Below are positions 1 through 6,828 of a stretch of 13,523 bases of DNA, one piece after another. The notes under the pieces are model-generated. The model was not told the origin of the DNA. It saw nothing but the letters and a program-made list of their open reading frames with translations, and did not search any database. A program made the translations under genes and the position numbers. The stretch's first letter is position 1. Every line of letters begins with the position of its first letter. Origin of the DNA: an uncultured Opitutia bacterium (GTDB taxonomy: Bacteria; Verrucomicrobiota; Verrucomicrobiia; Opitutales; UBA953); assembly GCA_903957465.1 (NCBI GenBank), contig CAJBPJ010000031.1, positions 1-13,523 on the forward strand. Reading direction: 5' to 3'.

Positions 1-98
1 AGCGAATGCGCAATGGGATTTCCGAGCACGGCGAAGTCGCCAGCTTGAAAGCGACCGGCAGCGAGATCGGAAGCAGTTAAAATTTCAGCGGCGACCAT
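1..98 (-). CDS. aroE: Shikimate dehydrogenase, N-terminal fragment (runs off the left edge)
   Basis: The reverse strand from the ATG at 98-96 reads open to the window edge (32 codons). The product starts MVAAEILTASDLAAG and reaches FAVLGNPIAHS. The pattern 'V-x-GNPIAHS' is the N-terminal substrate-binding signature of AroE, where the Ser contacts shikimate. The enzyme reduces 3-dehydroshikimate with NADPH in the chorismate pathway, in the cytosol. The start lies inside the 3' end of the upstream SirB1-like gene (14-nt overlap), so translation is probably coupled. A GGAAAA stretch upstream may act as a weak ribosome site. About 88% of the gene is outside the window, so the catalytic Lys/Asp and the NADP domain cannot be checked. 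The family call rests on the one motif. Confidence 0.75.
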   Translation of the reverse strand, partial: MVAAEILTASDLAAGRFQAGDFAVLGNPIAHS

Positions 99-939
99 GA
101 CGTGATTTTCCGACAAGTGCTGCCGCAAGGTCGAGAAAAGTCTGCGTCCGGACGGCATCTCCTTTTTCCGCATATTGCGTACCGAGGATGCGACAAGCAC
201 GGGCGAGCGTTGTACGCGTATCTGTGGGCCCTAGTAATTCGCTGTCGTCAGGTAAATCGTTCTCGCGCAAAGCCAGGCGCAGTTCATCGGGAGTTCTAAA
301 AGATCCGCCAGCGAAGCAGTCGACGTAGATGGGGTCATCTTTTTGATTGAAGTAGCCGACCATGAATCGCCCTGGTAGGTCGACCGGACAGAGTTCTAGG
401 CCCGCGCGACGCGCGACGAGTAGATAGAGTAAACTCAGGGCAAATGGATTCCCGCGTTTTGTTTTTAAAGCCTGGGAGAGTAGAGTATTTTCAGGATCGC
501 CGATGCCTTCTTCGGCACCGCGGTAGCCTTTTTCGCCGAAAATAACACGACTGAGTGTGCGCAATCGCGAACGGATGTCTGATGGGGAGAAAAGAAGTCC
601 GCGGGCACGTTCGCCTAGTTTATCTAAATCATCGCGGAGAGCATTATCAGGGAGCGAAGGATCAATGATGCGCTCCAAGTATAGTAGCCCGTCTTCGACA
701 TTGGCATCGCGATCACGAGCAATCGCCAAAAAGGCGAGGCTTGCGGCCTCAGGGGTGCGAAGTCGGCGGAGAAGGTCGCGCGCTGGACCGCTTAAATCAG
801 ATTCACTGGCTAACTTCTCGAGCCAGCGCATGCCCTCGTCTCCGGCCTGGCGAACGCGATCGAGTACTGCGCTCTGCACCACAGGCGAGGGGTCGTCAAG
901 AAGCCGACTGAGTATGGAAAGCTCGCGGGGGACGCCCAT
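85..939 (-). CDS. SirB1-family protein (transglutaminase-like fold plus C-terminal TPR-like region)
   Basis: This is a 284-residue protein. Residues about 10-75 are helical and resemble a HEAT-like repeat (DDPSPVVQSAVLDRVR). Residues 85-200 hold the SirB1/transglutaminase-like core, best seen in KRGNPFALSLLYLLVARRAG (161-180) and LPGRFMVGY (188-196), followed by IYVDCFAGG (204-212). The C-terminal part (about 240-275, RILGTQYAEKGD...) looks like a TPR helix pair. Family members are mostly of unknown biochemical role; SirB1 was named from a Salmonella invasion-regulation locus, and some relatives sit near peptide-release-factor methylase genes. The ATG at 939 was chosen because the next upstream ATG (944) is out of frame. 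The gene is divergent from clpB, overlaps aroE downstream, and is probably co-transcribed with it. Family assignment is fairly firm; function is not inferred. Confidence 0.75.
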   Translation of the reverse strand: MGVPRELSILSRLLDDPSPVVQSAVLDRVRQAGDEGMRWLEKLASESDLSGPARDLLRRLRTPEAASLAFLAIARDRDANVEDGLLYLERIIDPSLPDNALRDDLDKLGERARGLLFSPSDIRSRLRTLSRVIFGEKGYRGAEEGIGDPENTLLSQALKTKRGNPFALSLLYLLVARRAGLELCPVDLPGRFMVGYFNQKDDPIYVDCFAGGSFRTPDELRLALRENDLPDDSELLGPTDTRTTLARACRILGTQYAEKGDAVRTQTFLDLAAALVGKSRHGRR

Positions 940-980
940 GGCATGAATGTGGTCAAGCCTGAGCCAATCAGCAACACTTC

Positions 981-1010
981 ACGCGTGCGCGACAGGTCGT
1001 CGCGATGCGT
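981..1010. promoter_or_regulatory. Imperfect inverted repeat (possible operator) upstream of clpB
   Basis: The arm ACGCGTGCGCGAC (981-993) faces GTCGCGATGCGT (999-1010) across a 5-nt spacer. The inner six bases, CGCGAC/GTCGCG, pair perfectly and the outer four (ACGC/GCGT) pair again after a small bulge. The right arm overlaps the first two bases of the proposed clpB -35 box, a position suited to a repressor. It does not match the CIRCE element (TTAGCACTC-N9-GAGTGCTAA). Function is inference; a chance dyad in CG-rich sequence is possible. Confidence 0.3.
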
Positions 1011-1037
1011 GACGCTTTGGCGCTTGCGAACGATAAT
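1009..1037 (+). promoter_or_regulatory. Sigma70-like promoter for clpB
   Basis: The -35 box GTGACG (1009-1014, four of six matches to TTGACA) and the -10 box GATAAT (1032-1037, five of six matches to TATAAT) are separated by exactly 17 bp. Transcription would start near 1044 and leave a leader of about 70 nt. No sigma32-type CTTGAA/CCCCAT pair was seen, so heat control, if present, would have to come from another mechanism such as the dyad just upstream. Confidence 0.45.
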
Positions 1038-1115
1038 AGATGCTAACCGACCGCGATTTATGCAGTTTAGCGGGGTTTAGGGGGTGAATGACTTTGGCTC
1101 AGTCAATGCACCCTT

Positions 1116-3596
1116 ATGTCTATGAGTCATCCATTCGGAAATCTAACAGACAAGAGCGCTGAAGCTATTGTCGCTGCGCAAGCGGAGGCTACACGCCGCG
1201 GGCACCCATCAGTTGAGCCCGCACACATTGCCCTCGCCTTGCTCAATCAAGATGGGGGTGTCGTTCCAGCATTACTGCGCCGTACGGGCAAGAGTGCCGA
1301 CGCCTTTCGATCTGCTATCGAGAAACAACTTTCACGACTTCCGCGTGCTACTGGCGGCAACGCAGCTAATTTTTCAGGTGAAGCTCAGCAAGCATTGCTA
1401 AAGGGGAAAGCCGAAGCGGAAACAATGAAAGACGATTATGTTTCGGCTGAGCACATCTTACTTGGTCTGGCGGAAGCGCCTTCTCTACGGCCAGCTTTTT
1501 CTGCAATCACGTTGGAGCGTGACACAATTTTAGAAGCACTCGTTGGGCTGCGAGGATCGCAACGCGTCACTAGCGCAACACCTGAGGCTTCTTATGAAGC
1601 GCTGGCCAAGTACGGTGTCGACCTGACGGCACGAGCACGTGCGGGGAAAGTTGACCCCGTTATTGGTCGTGATGAAGAGATACGTCGCGTCATCCGCATT
1701 CTCTCTCGCCGTACAAAAAATAACCCCGTCCTGATTGGTGAACCTGGGGTAGGGAAGACAGCCGTGGTTGAAGGATTAGCCCAGCGTATTGTCCGCGGTG
1801 ACGTGCCTGAAGGCATTCGTGATAAAGTTATATGGTCACTCGACTTAGGAGCACTCTTAGCCGGATCTAAATACCGCGGTGAATTTGAAGAACGCCTCAA
1901 GGCTGTTCTGAATGAAGTGCAGACGGCTGAAGGTCGCGTGCTTTTATTTATAGATGAATTACACACACTTGTCGGTGCAGGTCGCACGGATGGTGCAATG
2001 GACGCGAGTAATCTCTTAAAGCCTATGTTGGCCCGCGGGGAGTTGCATTGTATTGGAGCTACCACGCTCGATGAATACCGTCTCCATATTGAAAAAGACG
2101 CCGCTCTTGAACGTCGCTTTCAGCAGGTCTTAGTTGAGCCACCCAGTGTCCCTGATACCGTTTCTATTCTTCGTGGCCTTCGCGAGCGCTTCGAACTTCA
2201 CCACGGCGTACGGATTCAAGACACTGCACTCGTCGAGGCAGCAACGCTGTCCGACCGTTATATCACTAGCCGCTTCTTGCCCGACAAGGCTATCGACTTG
2301 GTGGATGAGGCGTGTGCGCAGATTCGCACAGAGATTGACAGCGTTCCGGCTGAGTTAGACGCAGTGAATCGTCGAGTGCTACAACTCGAAATTGAAGAAG
2401 CTGCGCTAAAAACTGAAAAGGATGCCGCTTCGATCGACCGATTAAATCGATTGCGTAAAGAGCTGGCGGATTCTCGGGAAGCTCAGAAATCCCTTCGGGC
2501 AAGGTGGGATGCAGATAAGGGAGCGGTCACGGCTGTACGCGCCGCACGCGGTAAACTTGATGCTGCCCGCCAAGATTTATCGAAAGCCGAACGTGGTTAT
2601 GATCTCGAGCTCATGGCTAAACTCAAGCACGGCACCATTCCGCAACTCGAAACGGAATTAACAGCGTTAGAGAAAGTGGCCAGTGCGGCTGGGGGTTTAT
2701 TCAGGGAATCCGTAGGTCCAGATGATATTGCGGAAGTTGTTTCACGGTGGACGGGTGTGCCTGTTTCTAAGCTCCTAGAAAGCGAGCGCCATAAGTTGCT
2801 TGGGCTTGAGGATGCGTTGCGGACGCAAGTCGTCGGGCAAGAGGAAGCTGTGCGCGTCGTATCAGAGGCTGTGCAGCGAGCTCGGGCGGGTGTACAGGAT
2901 CCACGCCGTCCAGCGGGCTCCTTCCTTTTCCTTGGGCCAACAGGTGTAGGCAAGACCGAGTTAGCCAAGGCGCTTGCGCGGCAACTTTTTGACGATGAAT
3001 CTGCGCTTATCCGTATCGATATGTCTGAGTATATGGAGAAGCACGCGGTCTCGCGATTGATCGGTGCGCCTCCAGGTTATGTTGGGCACGAAGATGGCGG
3101 TCAGCTCACGGAGGCACTACGTCGTAAGCCTTATGCCGTCGTGTTGCTCGACGAAGTCGAGAAAGCACACCCCGATGTATTTAATACGCTCCTGCAGGTA
3201 TTGGATGACGGCCGTCTGACAGACTCTCAAGGTCGCACGGTTGATTGTCGCAATGCGGTCTTTATCTTAACGTCTAACTTAGGTGGCCGATTACTGGCAG
3301 AACATGCCGTCGATGGAATTACGGAATCTATTCGGGAGTCAGTCTTGGTCGAAGTGCGTGCAGCTTTCCGTCCTGAGTTCTTAAATCGTCTCGATGAGAT
3401 TGTTATGTTCTGTCCACTGGGCGAAGCCGAGGTGGCTTCCATTGCGAAGCTTCTACTCTCCAGTCTCAATCGACGCCTTGAAGGTCGCCGAATTCGGATT
3501 GATTTGGACGATAAGGCTCTCAGTTGGATTGCCGATAAAGGCTTCGACCCGGTTTATGGTGCACGTCCTTTGCGTGTACCTTACAGCGCGAAGTAG
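1116..3596 (+). CDS. clpB: ClpB disaggregase (AAA+ chaperone), reading frame broken near the C-terminus
   Basis: ClpB is the cytosolic Hsp100 that threads aggregated proteins through a hexameric ring, working with DnaK. The open frame codes 826 residues. Order: Clp N-domain (1-145, two repeats), NBD1 with Walker A GEPGVGKT (208-215), pore loop KYRGEFEER (252-260) and Walker B LLFIDE (276-281), coiled-coil M-domain (about 405-525, which marks ClpB rather than ClpA/ClpC), then NBD2 with Walker A GPTGVGKT (607-614), pore loop GYVGHED (654-660) and Walker B VVLLDE (675-680). After residue 820 (DPVYGARPLR) the frame turns to VPYSAK and stops, while the normal ending continues in another frame to 3703. 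With one base restored the protein would be 862 residues, the usual ClpB length. No clear Shine-Dalgarno precedes the ATG at 1116; an in-frame ATG at 1122 is an alternative start. Confidence 0.9.
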   Translation: MSMSHPFGNLTDKSAEAIVAAQAEATRRGHPSVEPAHIALALLNQDGGVVPALLRRTGKSADAFRSAIEKQLSRLPRATGGNAANFSGEAQQALLKGKAEAETMKDDYVSAEHILLGLAEAPSLRPAFSAITLERDTILEALVGLRGSQRVTSATPEASYEALAKYGVDLTARARAGKVDPVIGRDEEIRRVIRILSRRTKNNPVLIGEPGVGKTAVVEGLAQRIVRGDVPEGIRDKVIWSLDLGALLAGSKYRGEFEERLKAVLNEVQTAEGRVLLFIDELHTLVGAGRTDGAMDASNLLKPMLARGELHCIGATTLDEYRLHIEKDAALERRFQQVLVEPPSVPDTVSILRGLRERFELHHGVRIQDTALVEAATLSDRYITSRFLPDKAIDLVDEACAQIRTEIDSVPAELDAVNRRVLQLEIEEAALKTEKDAASIDRLNRLRKELADSREAQKSLRARWDADKGAVTAVRAARGKLDAARQDLSKAERGYDLELMAKLKHGTIPQLETELTALEKVASAAGGLFRESVGPDDIAEVVSRWTGVPVSKLLESERHKLLGLEDALRTQVVGQEEAVRVVSEAVQRARAGVQDPRRPAGSFLFLGPTGVGKTELAKALARQLFDDESALIRIDMSEYMEKHAVSRLIGAPPGYVGHEDGGQLTEALRRKPYAVVLLDEVEKAHPDVFNTLLQVLDDGRLTDSQGRTVDCRNAVFILTSNLGGRLLAEHAVDGITESIRESVLVEVRAAFRPEFLNRLDEIVMFCPLGEAEVASIAKLLLSSLNRRLEGRRIRIDLDDKALSWIADKGFDPVYGARPLRVPYSAK

Positions 3597-3703
3597 AGAC
3601 CCCGCTTGCTCGAATGATTTTAGCAGGCGAAGTCCCTGATGGTTCGGTGGTGAAAGTCTCTAAAAACGGCGACAAACTAACTCTCGTGGCCACTCCGGTC
3701 TAA
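3573..3703 (+). pseudogene. clpB: Displaced C-terminal tail of clpB (one-base frameshift)
   Basis: From ACC at 3578 the shifted frame reads TLQREVETPLARMIL, then AGEVPDGSVVKVSKNGDKL, and ends TLVATPV at a TAA (3701-3703). This matches the normal ClpB ending, which follows the motif GARPLRR. The genomic CGTGTACC at 3573-3580 would be CGTCGTACC (Arg-Arg-Thr) if a single C or equivalent base were restored. The 41 displaced residues belong to the small subdomain of NBD2, which helps pack the hexamer. The lesion could be a real mutation or a sequencing/assembly error. There is no slippery heptamer, so programmed frameshifting is unlikely. Confidence 0.85.
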
Positions 3704-3750
3704 CGCTGAATCGGATTGCCGAGAGCAGGACTAAAGGGGATTCTTTCGCC

Positions 3751-4695
3751 ATGTCCCCGTCGCTCATTCGCTGCGGTGTTGTTGGCACGGGTTCGCTCGG
3801 CCAGCACCATGCGCGCATCTACGCTGCCCTGCCAGGTGCTACCTTGGCGGGCATTCTCGAAGCCAATGATGAGCGTGCGGCGGAAATCTGTGCACGTTTT
3901 AACTGTAAACGGTTTACCTCGCTGGACGATTTAGCGGCGGGGTGTGATGCCGTCAGTGTGGTTGTGCCCACTGACCACCATGCGGCTGTTGCCGTACCCT
4001 TGCTTGAACGTGGCGTCGACCTGCTCGTCGAGAAACCTCTCTGTGCTTCGCTGGCTGAGGCCGAAAAAATCTTGGCAGCTGCGACCAAGGCAGGGCGCAT
4101 TGTACAAGTCGGCCATATTGAGCATTACAATCCCGTGATGGCGCATTTGGAAAAAGCCGTGACCGATGCGCGTTACATTACCACGGAACGGTTAGCGCCA
4201 TTTACACCGCGCGGAACAGAAGTCGGGGTCGTTCTTGATTTAATGATTCACGACATTGGTGTCGTCTTACAACTTGTGCGTTCGCCTGTTGAGCGCATCG
4301 ACGCCGTAGGCGTTTCCGTGCTCACGAAGACTGAAGATATCGCGAATGCTCGGCTGCAATTTGCCAATGGCTGCGTTGCCAACCTGAGTGCCAGCCGCGT
4401 CTCCTTGAAGAAGAATCGTGAGATTCGCGTTTTCCAACCTGGCGGGTATCTCTCGATTGATTTCATGGGGCAGAAGGGACACGTCGTGCGTGTCGACCCA
4501 ACCGCGGAAGGCGGTTTTGCGAAGGAAGATTTACCGATTGAAAAAGGGGAACCCCTGGCAATTGAACTCGCATCGTTCGTAGGCTGCGTGCGTGACCGTC
4601 GCGACCCGAAGGTTGGTGCTGCTTTGGGCCGCACCGCTCTCGAAGTCGCCATTCGGATTACAGACCAAATTCGTCCTGGCCTTACTCGGCGATGA
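3751..4695 (+). CDS. Gfo/Idh/MocA-family NAD(P)-dependent oxidoreductase, coupled to lpxB
   Basis: The protein has 314 residues. An N-terminal Rossmann fold starts with CGVVGTGSLGQHHAR (8-22), followed by the family motif VEKPLC (93-98) with its catalytic-type Lys. The C-terminal substrate domain carries GHIEHYNP (121-128) and DLMIHD (163-168), whose His is the usual acid/base. The family oxidises or reduces sugars and sugar nucleotides. The stop codon overlaps the lpxB start as ATGA, so the substrate is probably linked to lipid A. A known precedent is GnnA, a member of this family that oxidises the 3-OH of UDP-GlcNAc before GnnB transaminates it; that pair lies beside lpx genes in Acidithiobacillus. 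No aminotransferase lies in this window, so GnnA activity is only a hypothesis. clpB's original stop is 47 nt upstream; GGGG about 11 nt before the ATG is a weak ribosome site. Confidence 0.85.
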   Translation: MSPSLIRCGVVGTGSLGQHHARIYAALPGATLAGILEANDERAAEICARFNCKRFTSLDDLAAGCDAVSVVVPTDHHAAVAVPLLERGVDLLVEKPLCASLAEAEKILAAATKAGRIVQVGHIEHYNPVMAHLEKAVTDARYITTERLAPFTPRGTEVGVVLDLMIHDIGVVLQLVRSPVERIDAVGVSVLTKTEDIANARLQFANGCVANLSASRVSLKKNREIRVFQPGGYLSIDFMGQKGHVVRVDPTAEGGFAKEDLPIEKGEPLAIELASFVGCVRDRRDPKVGAALGRTALEVAIRITDQIRPGLTRR

Positions 4696-5879
4696 AAGCC
4701 TTTCCTGAGCTCCCCAAGACTTTTGATCGCCCGCGGGCAGGAGCCGTAGATGTTCTGGTAATTGCGGGGGAGCATTCTGGAGATCAGCATGCTGCCCAGG
4801 TGGTAAAAGATTTGCGCACCAAAGATCCTACATTGCGAGTTGTGGCTTTGGGCGGGCCTGCTTTGCGCGACGCCGGAGCACAGCTCTTATTGGATATGAC
4901 AAGTTTCTCGGCGGTAGGCCTTGTGGAAGTGCTCACAGCTTACCCATTTTATCGAAAGCTTTTTGCACGTATTGCGACGTGGGCTGTTCAGTGGAGGCCC
5001 AAGGTTGTTCTCTTGGTCGACTACCCTGGCTTTAATCTCCGACTCGCTGACGCACTGCGGAAGGCTGGTTTGTCGCGTGCGGGCGGTGGCGAAACTGTTG
5101 TTTTGCAGTATGTGAGTCCGCAGATTTGGGCCTGGAAGCCACGACGCCGTTTCTCAATGGCCCGTTCGCTCGATTCCGTCGGCACCATTTTCCCTTTCGA
5201 GCCAGCATGTTACGCGGACACAACTTTAGAGGCAAAGTTTGTGGGTCATCCTTTTGTGCAACCTGGGCATGAGACGGGTCTCAGTTATGATATTAATGGA
5301 CCTGTATTGCTCTTGCCTGGAAGTCGCCCCAAGCCGGTCCGGAAAATTTTCCCTGCCTTGCTGGAGGCTTTTGCTTTGCATCGGAAAATTGATCCAACGC
5401 GACGCGCAGTGGTCTTGCATACAGGTGGAGCTGTTCACGCTGAGCTTTATCGCCTGTGTGCAGAGTACGGCCAGTTGGCGAAAGGTGTGGACTTACGTCC
5501 AGTGAATGAAGGGCCGATAGCCGCTTCAGCTGCATTGGTTAGTTCAGGTACGATGTCCTTAACCGTAGCGCTTGCTGGAATTCCGGGCGCGGTTGTGTAT
5601 CGAGCTAATCCGCTGACGTGGGCATGGGGACGTCGGATGATTCGCGGAAAGGTAGAACACCTCGGTATGGCAAATTTACTTCTGCAGCGGGAAGCTTGGC
5701 CCGAATACCTTCAGTCAGATTGTGAACCAGAGGCGTTAGCCGAACGTCTTAAGGTCTGTTTGCAAGATAGCGAAATCGGAGCCTTGGCTGCCAAGGATGC
5801 AAAAGCCTTGTACGCAATTTTATCTGCCAAGCCTGGTTCAACGCCTGTCGACTGGGTGCTCGCACATTTAAAGCCATGA
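4692..5879 (+). CDS. lpxB: Lipid-A-disaccharide synthase
   Basis: LpxB (GT19 glycosyltransferase) joins 2,3-diacylglucosamine-1-phosphate (lipid X) to UDP-2,3-diacylglucosamine, giving the tetra-acyl disaccharide phosphate on the inner face of the inner membrane. Length is 395 residues, normal for the family. Motifs in order: VIAGEHSGD (23-31), SFSAVGLVEVL (71-81), LVDYPGFN (108-115, with the conserved Asp), YVSPQIWAWKPRR (140-152), FVGHPFV (183-189), LLPGSR (207-212) and SSGTMSLTVALAGIPGAVVYR (284-304, slightly longer than cited here as one block: SGTMSL then AGIPGAVVYR). The first 19 residues are an extra N-terminal extension. In the SGT motif the Glu usual in proteobacterial LpxB (SGTxxLE) is Thr. 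Both junctions are ATGA overlaps, so it is translationally coupled to the oxidoreductase before it and the epimerase-like gene after it. Confidence 0.93.
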   Translation: MKAFPELPKTFDRPRAGAVDVLVIAGEHSGDQHAAQVVKDLRTKDPTLRVVALGGPALRDAGAQLLLDMTSFSAVGLVEVLTAYPFYRKLFARIATWAVQWRPKVVLLVDYPGFNLRLADALRKAGLSRAGGGETVVLQYVSPQIWAWKPRRRFSMARSLDSVGTIFPFEPACYADTTLEAKFVGHPFVQPGHETGLSYDINGPVLLLPGSRPKPVRKIFPALLEAFALHRKIDPTRRAVVLHTGGAVHAELYRLCAEYGQLAKGVDLRPVNEGPIAASAALVSSGTMSLTVALAGIPGAVVYRANPLTWAWGRRMIRGKVEHLGMANLLLQREAWPEYLQSDCEPEALAERLKVCLQDSEIGALAAKDAKALYAILSAKPGSTPVDWVLAHLKP

Positions 5880-6751
5880 GCCGACGACTGCTTGTTCTCG
5901 GTTGTGGTTATGTGGGCGCAGAGGTTTGTCGACGGGCCGCACGTGCAGGTTGGCAGGCACTTGGGGTGGTTCGCTCTGAATCATCTTGTGTGCGATTAAA
6001 GGCGGAAGGCCTCAATGTGGTCTCGCTGGATATTTTAAAAGACGACCTTGATGTCTTAGGAAAATCTTTTGATGCGGTTGTTTACGCGTTAAGTGCAGGT
6101 GGTGGCGGCGATGATGCTTACCGTGCAGCTTATGCCGAAGGCCCTGCGCGTATTGCTCGATGGGCAGAGCGGGTAGGGGCAAGGGCTTTAGTATTAACAA
6201 GTTCAACGGGCGTTTATCGTCAAGACGGCGAGGTTGATGAGACGTCGCCGGCTGGCGGTGATGGCCCGTCGGATCAACTCGTGGCTGGGGAGCAGGCGAT
6301 TTTGCAAAGTACTGTTCCGCTGCGTATCGTTTTGCGTCTCGGTGGGCTTTACGGACCTGGCCGTCATTATCTACTCGATCAATTGCGTCGCGGTGAGCGT
6401 ACCGTCGGCGGCCGGGTTGATCATTGGATTAATTATCTACACCGCGATGACGCAGCGGAAGCCGTCTTGGCTGCCTGTGTCGCTCCGATTGGCCAGCATG
6501 TGTTAAATGTAACCGATGGACATCCTTTGACCAAAGAGGATTTAGCCCGGTGGGTATGTAAGCGAATCGGCGGGGATTCGCCGGTCTTTGATGCGTCTGC
6601 ACCGGCCGGCCCTCGGGCCCAAAGAAGTTCTCGGGTGCAACCCAATCGCTTGGTTCAATCTACCCGTATTCGTGCGGTATTAGGCTGGAAACCCCTATAT
6701 TCAGACGTTCGAGAGGGCTTAGAGCCTATTATAAGAGGGCTAGGTCTTTAG
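5876..6751 (+). CDS. NAD(P)-dependent epimerase/dehydratase-like protein (atypical extended SDR, YeeZ type)
   Basis: The protein has 291 residues. The Rossmann start is LLVLGCGYVGAEVCRRA (5-21), with GCGYVG in place of the GxxGxxG of classic SDRs, followed by VVYALSAGG (68-76), LVLTSSTGVY (105-114), LRLGGLYGPGRH (153-164) and HWINYLHRDDAAEAV (183-197). The usual YxxxK catalytic pair is absent; the position carries LVAGEQAIL (135-143). This matches the YeeZ/GCGYVG subgroup, whose substrates are unknown and which may bind nucleotide without normal SDR chemistry. The start codon overlaps the lpxB stop as ATGA. Its place at the end of the run suggests a sugar-nucleotide or envelope role, but that is inference. 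Confidence 0.8.
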   Translation: MSRRLLVLGCGYVGAEVCRRAARAGWQALGVVRSESSCVRLKAEGLNVVSLDILKDDLDVLGKSFDAVVYALSAGGGGDDAYRAAYAEGPARIARWAERVGARALVLTSSTGVYRQDGEVDETSPAGGDGPSDQLVAGEQAILQSTVPLRIVLRLGGLYGPGRHYLLDQLRRGERTVGGRVDHWINYLHRDDAAEAVLAACVAPIGQHVLNVTDGHPLTKEDLARWVCKRIGGDSPVFDASAPAGPRAQRSSRVQPNRLVQSTRIRAVLGWKPLYSDVREGLEPIIRGLGL

Positions 6752-6766
6752 GCCCTGAAGCCTCTT
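6733..6766 (+). terminator. Weak terminator-like dyad after the lpxB operon
   Basis: AAGAGG (6733-6738) pairs with CCTCTT (6761-6766), and an inner GGGC/GCCC pair lies inside, followed by CTTAA. The arms start within the last codons of the preceding gene. There is no proper U-tract, so this is a candidate only. Confidence 0.22.
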
Positions 6767-6767
6767 C

Positions 6768-6796
6768 TTAACACGGTCTCCATCAAACCGTAACAA
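6768..6796 (+). promoter_or_regulatory. Candidate promoter for the porin gene
   Basis: TTAACA (6768-6773, five of six matches to TTGACA) is followed after 17 bp by TAACAA (6791-6796, three of six matches to TATAAT). The start would be near 6803, giving a leader of about 26 nt. The -10 is poor. The strong codon bias of the gene implies high expression, so a promoter is expected in this 77-bp gap. Confidence 0.28.
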
Positions 6797-6828
6797 TCGA
6801 CTGCGATAGTGTCAGGGCAACTATACCC

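Noticed and set aside
557..946. Plus-strand frame of 129 codons opposite the SirB1-like gene
   Set aside because: The Ser/Arg-rich composition is typical of an antisense shadow, and the opposite strand has a recognised family.
1088..1162. Possible 24-codon leader peptide overlapping the clpB start
   Set aside because: The G-rich stretch before its ATG is only about 3 nt away, too close for a normal ribosome site, and the peptide is featureless.
3573..3596. Programmed ribosomal frameshift in clpB
   Set aside because: There is no slippery heptamer, no internal ribosome-binding-like signal and no strong hairpin at the spot; ClpB is not known to use frameshifting.
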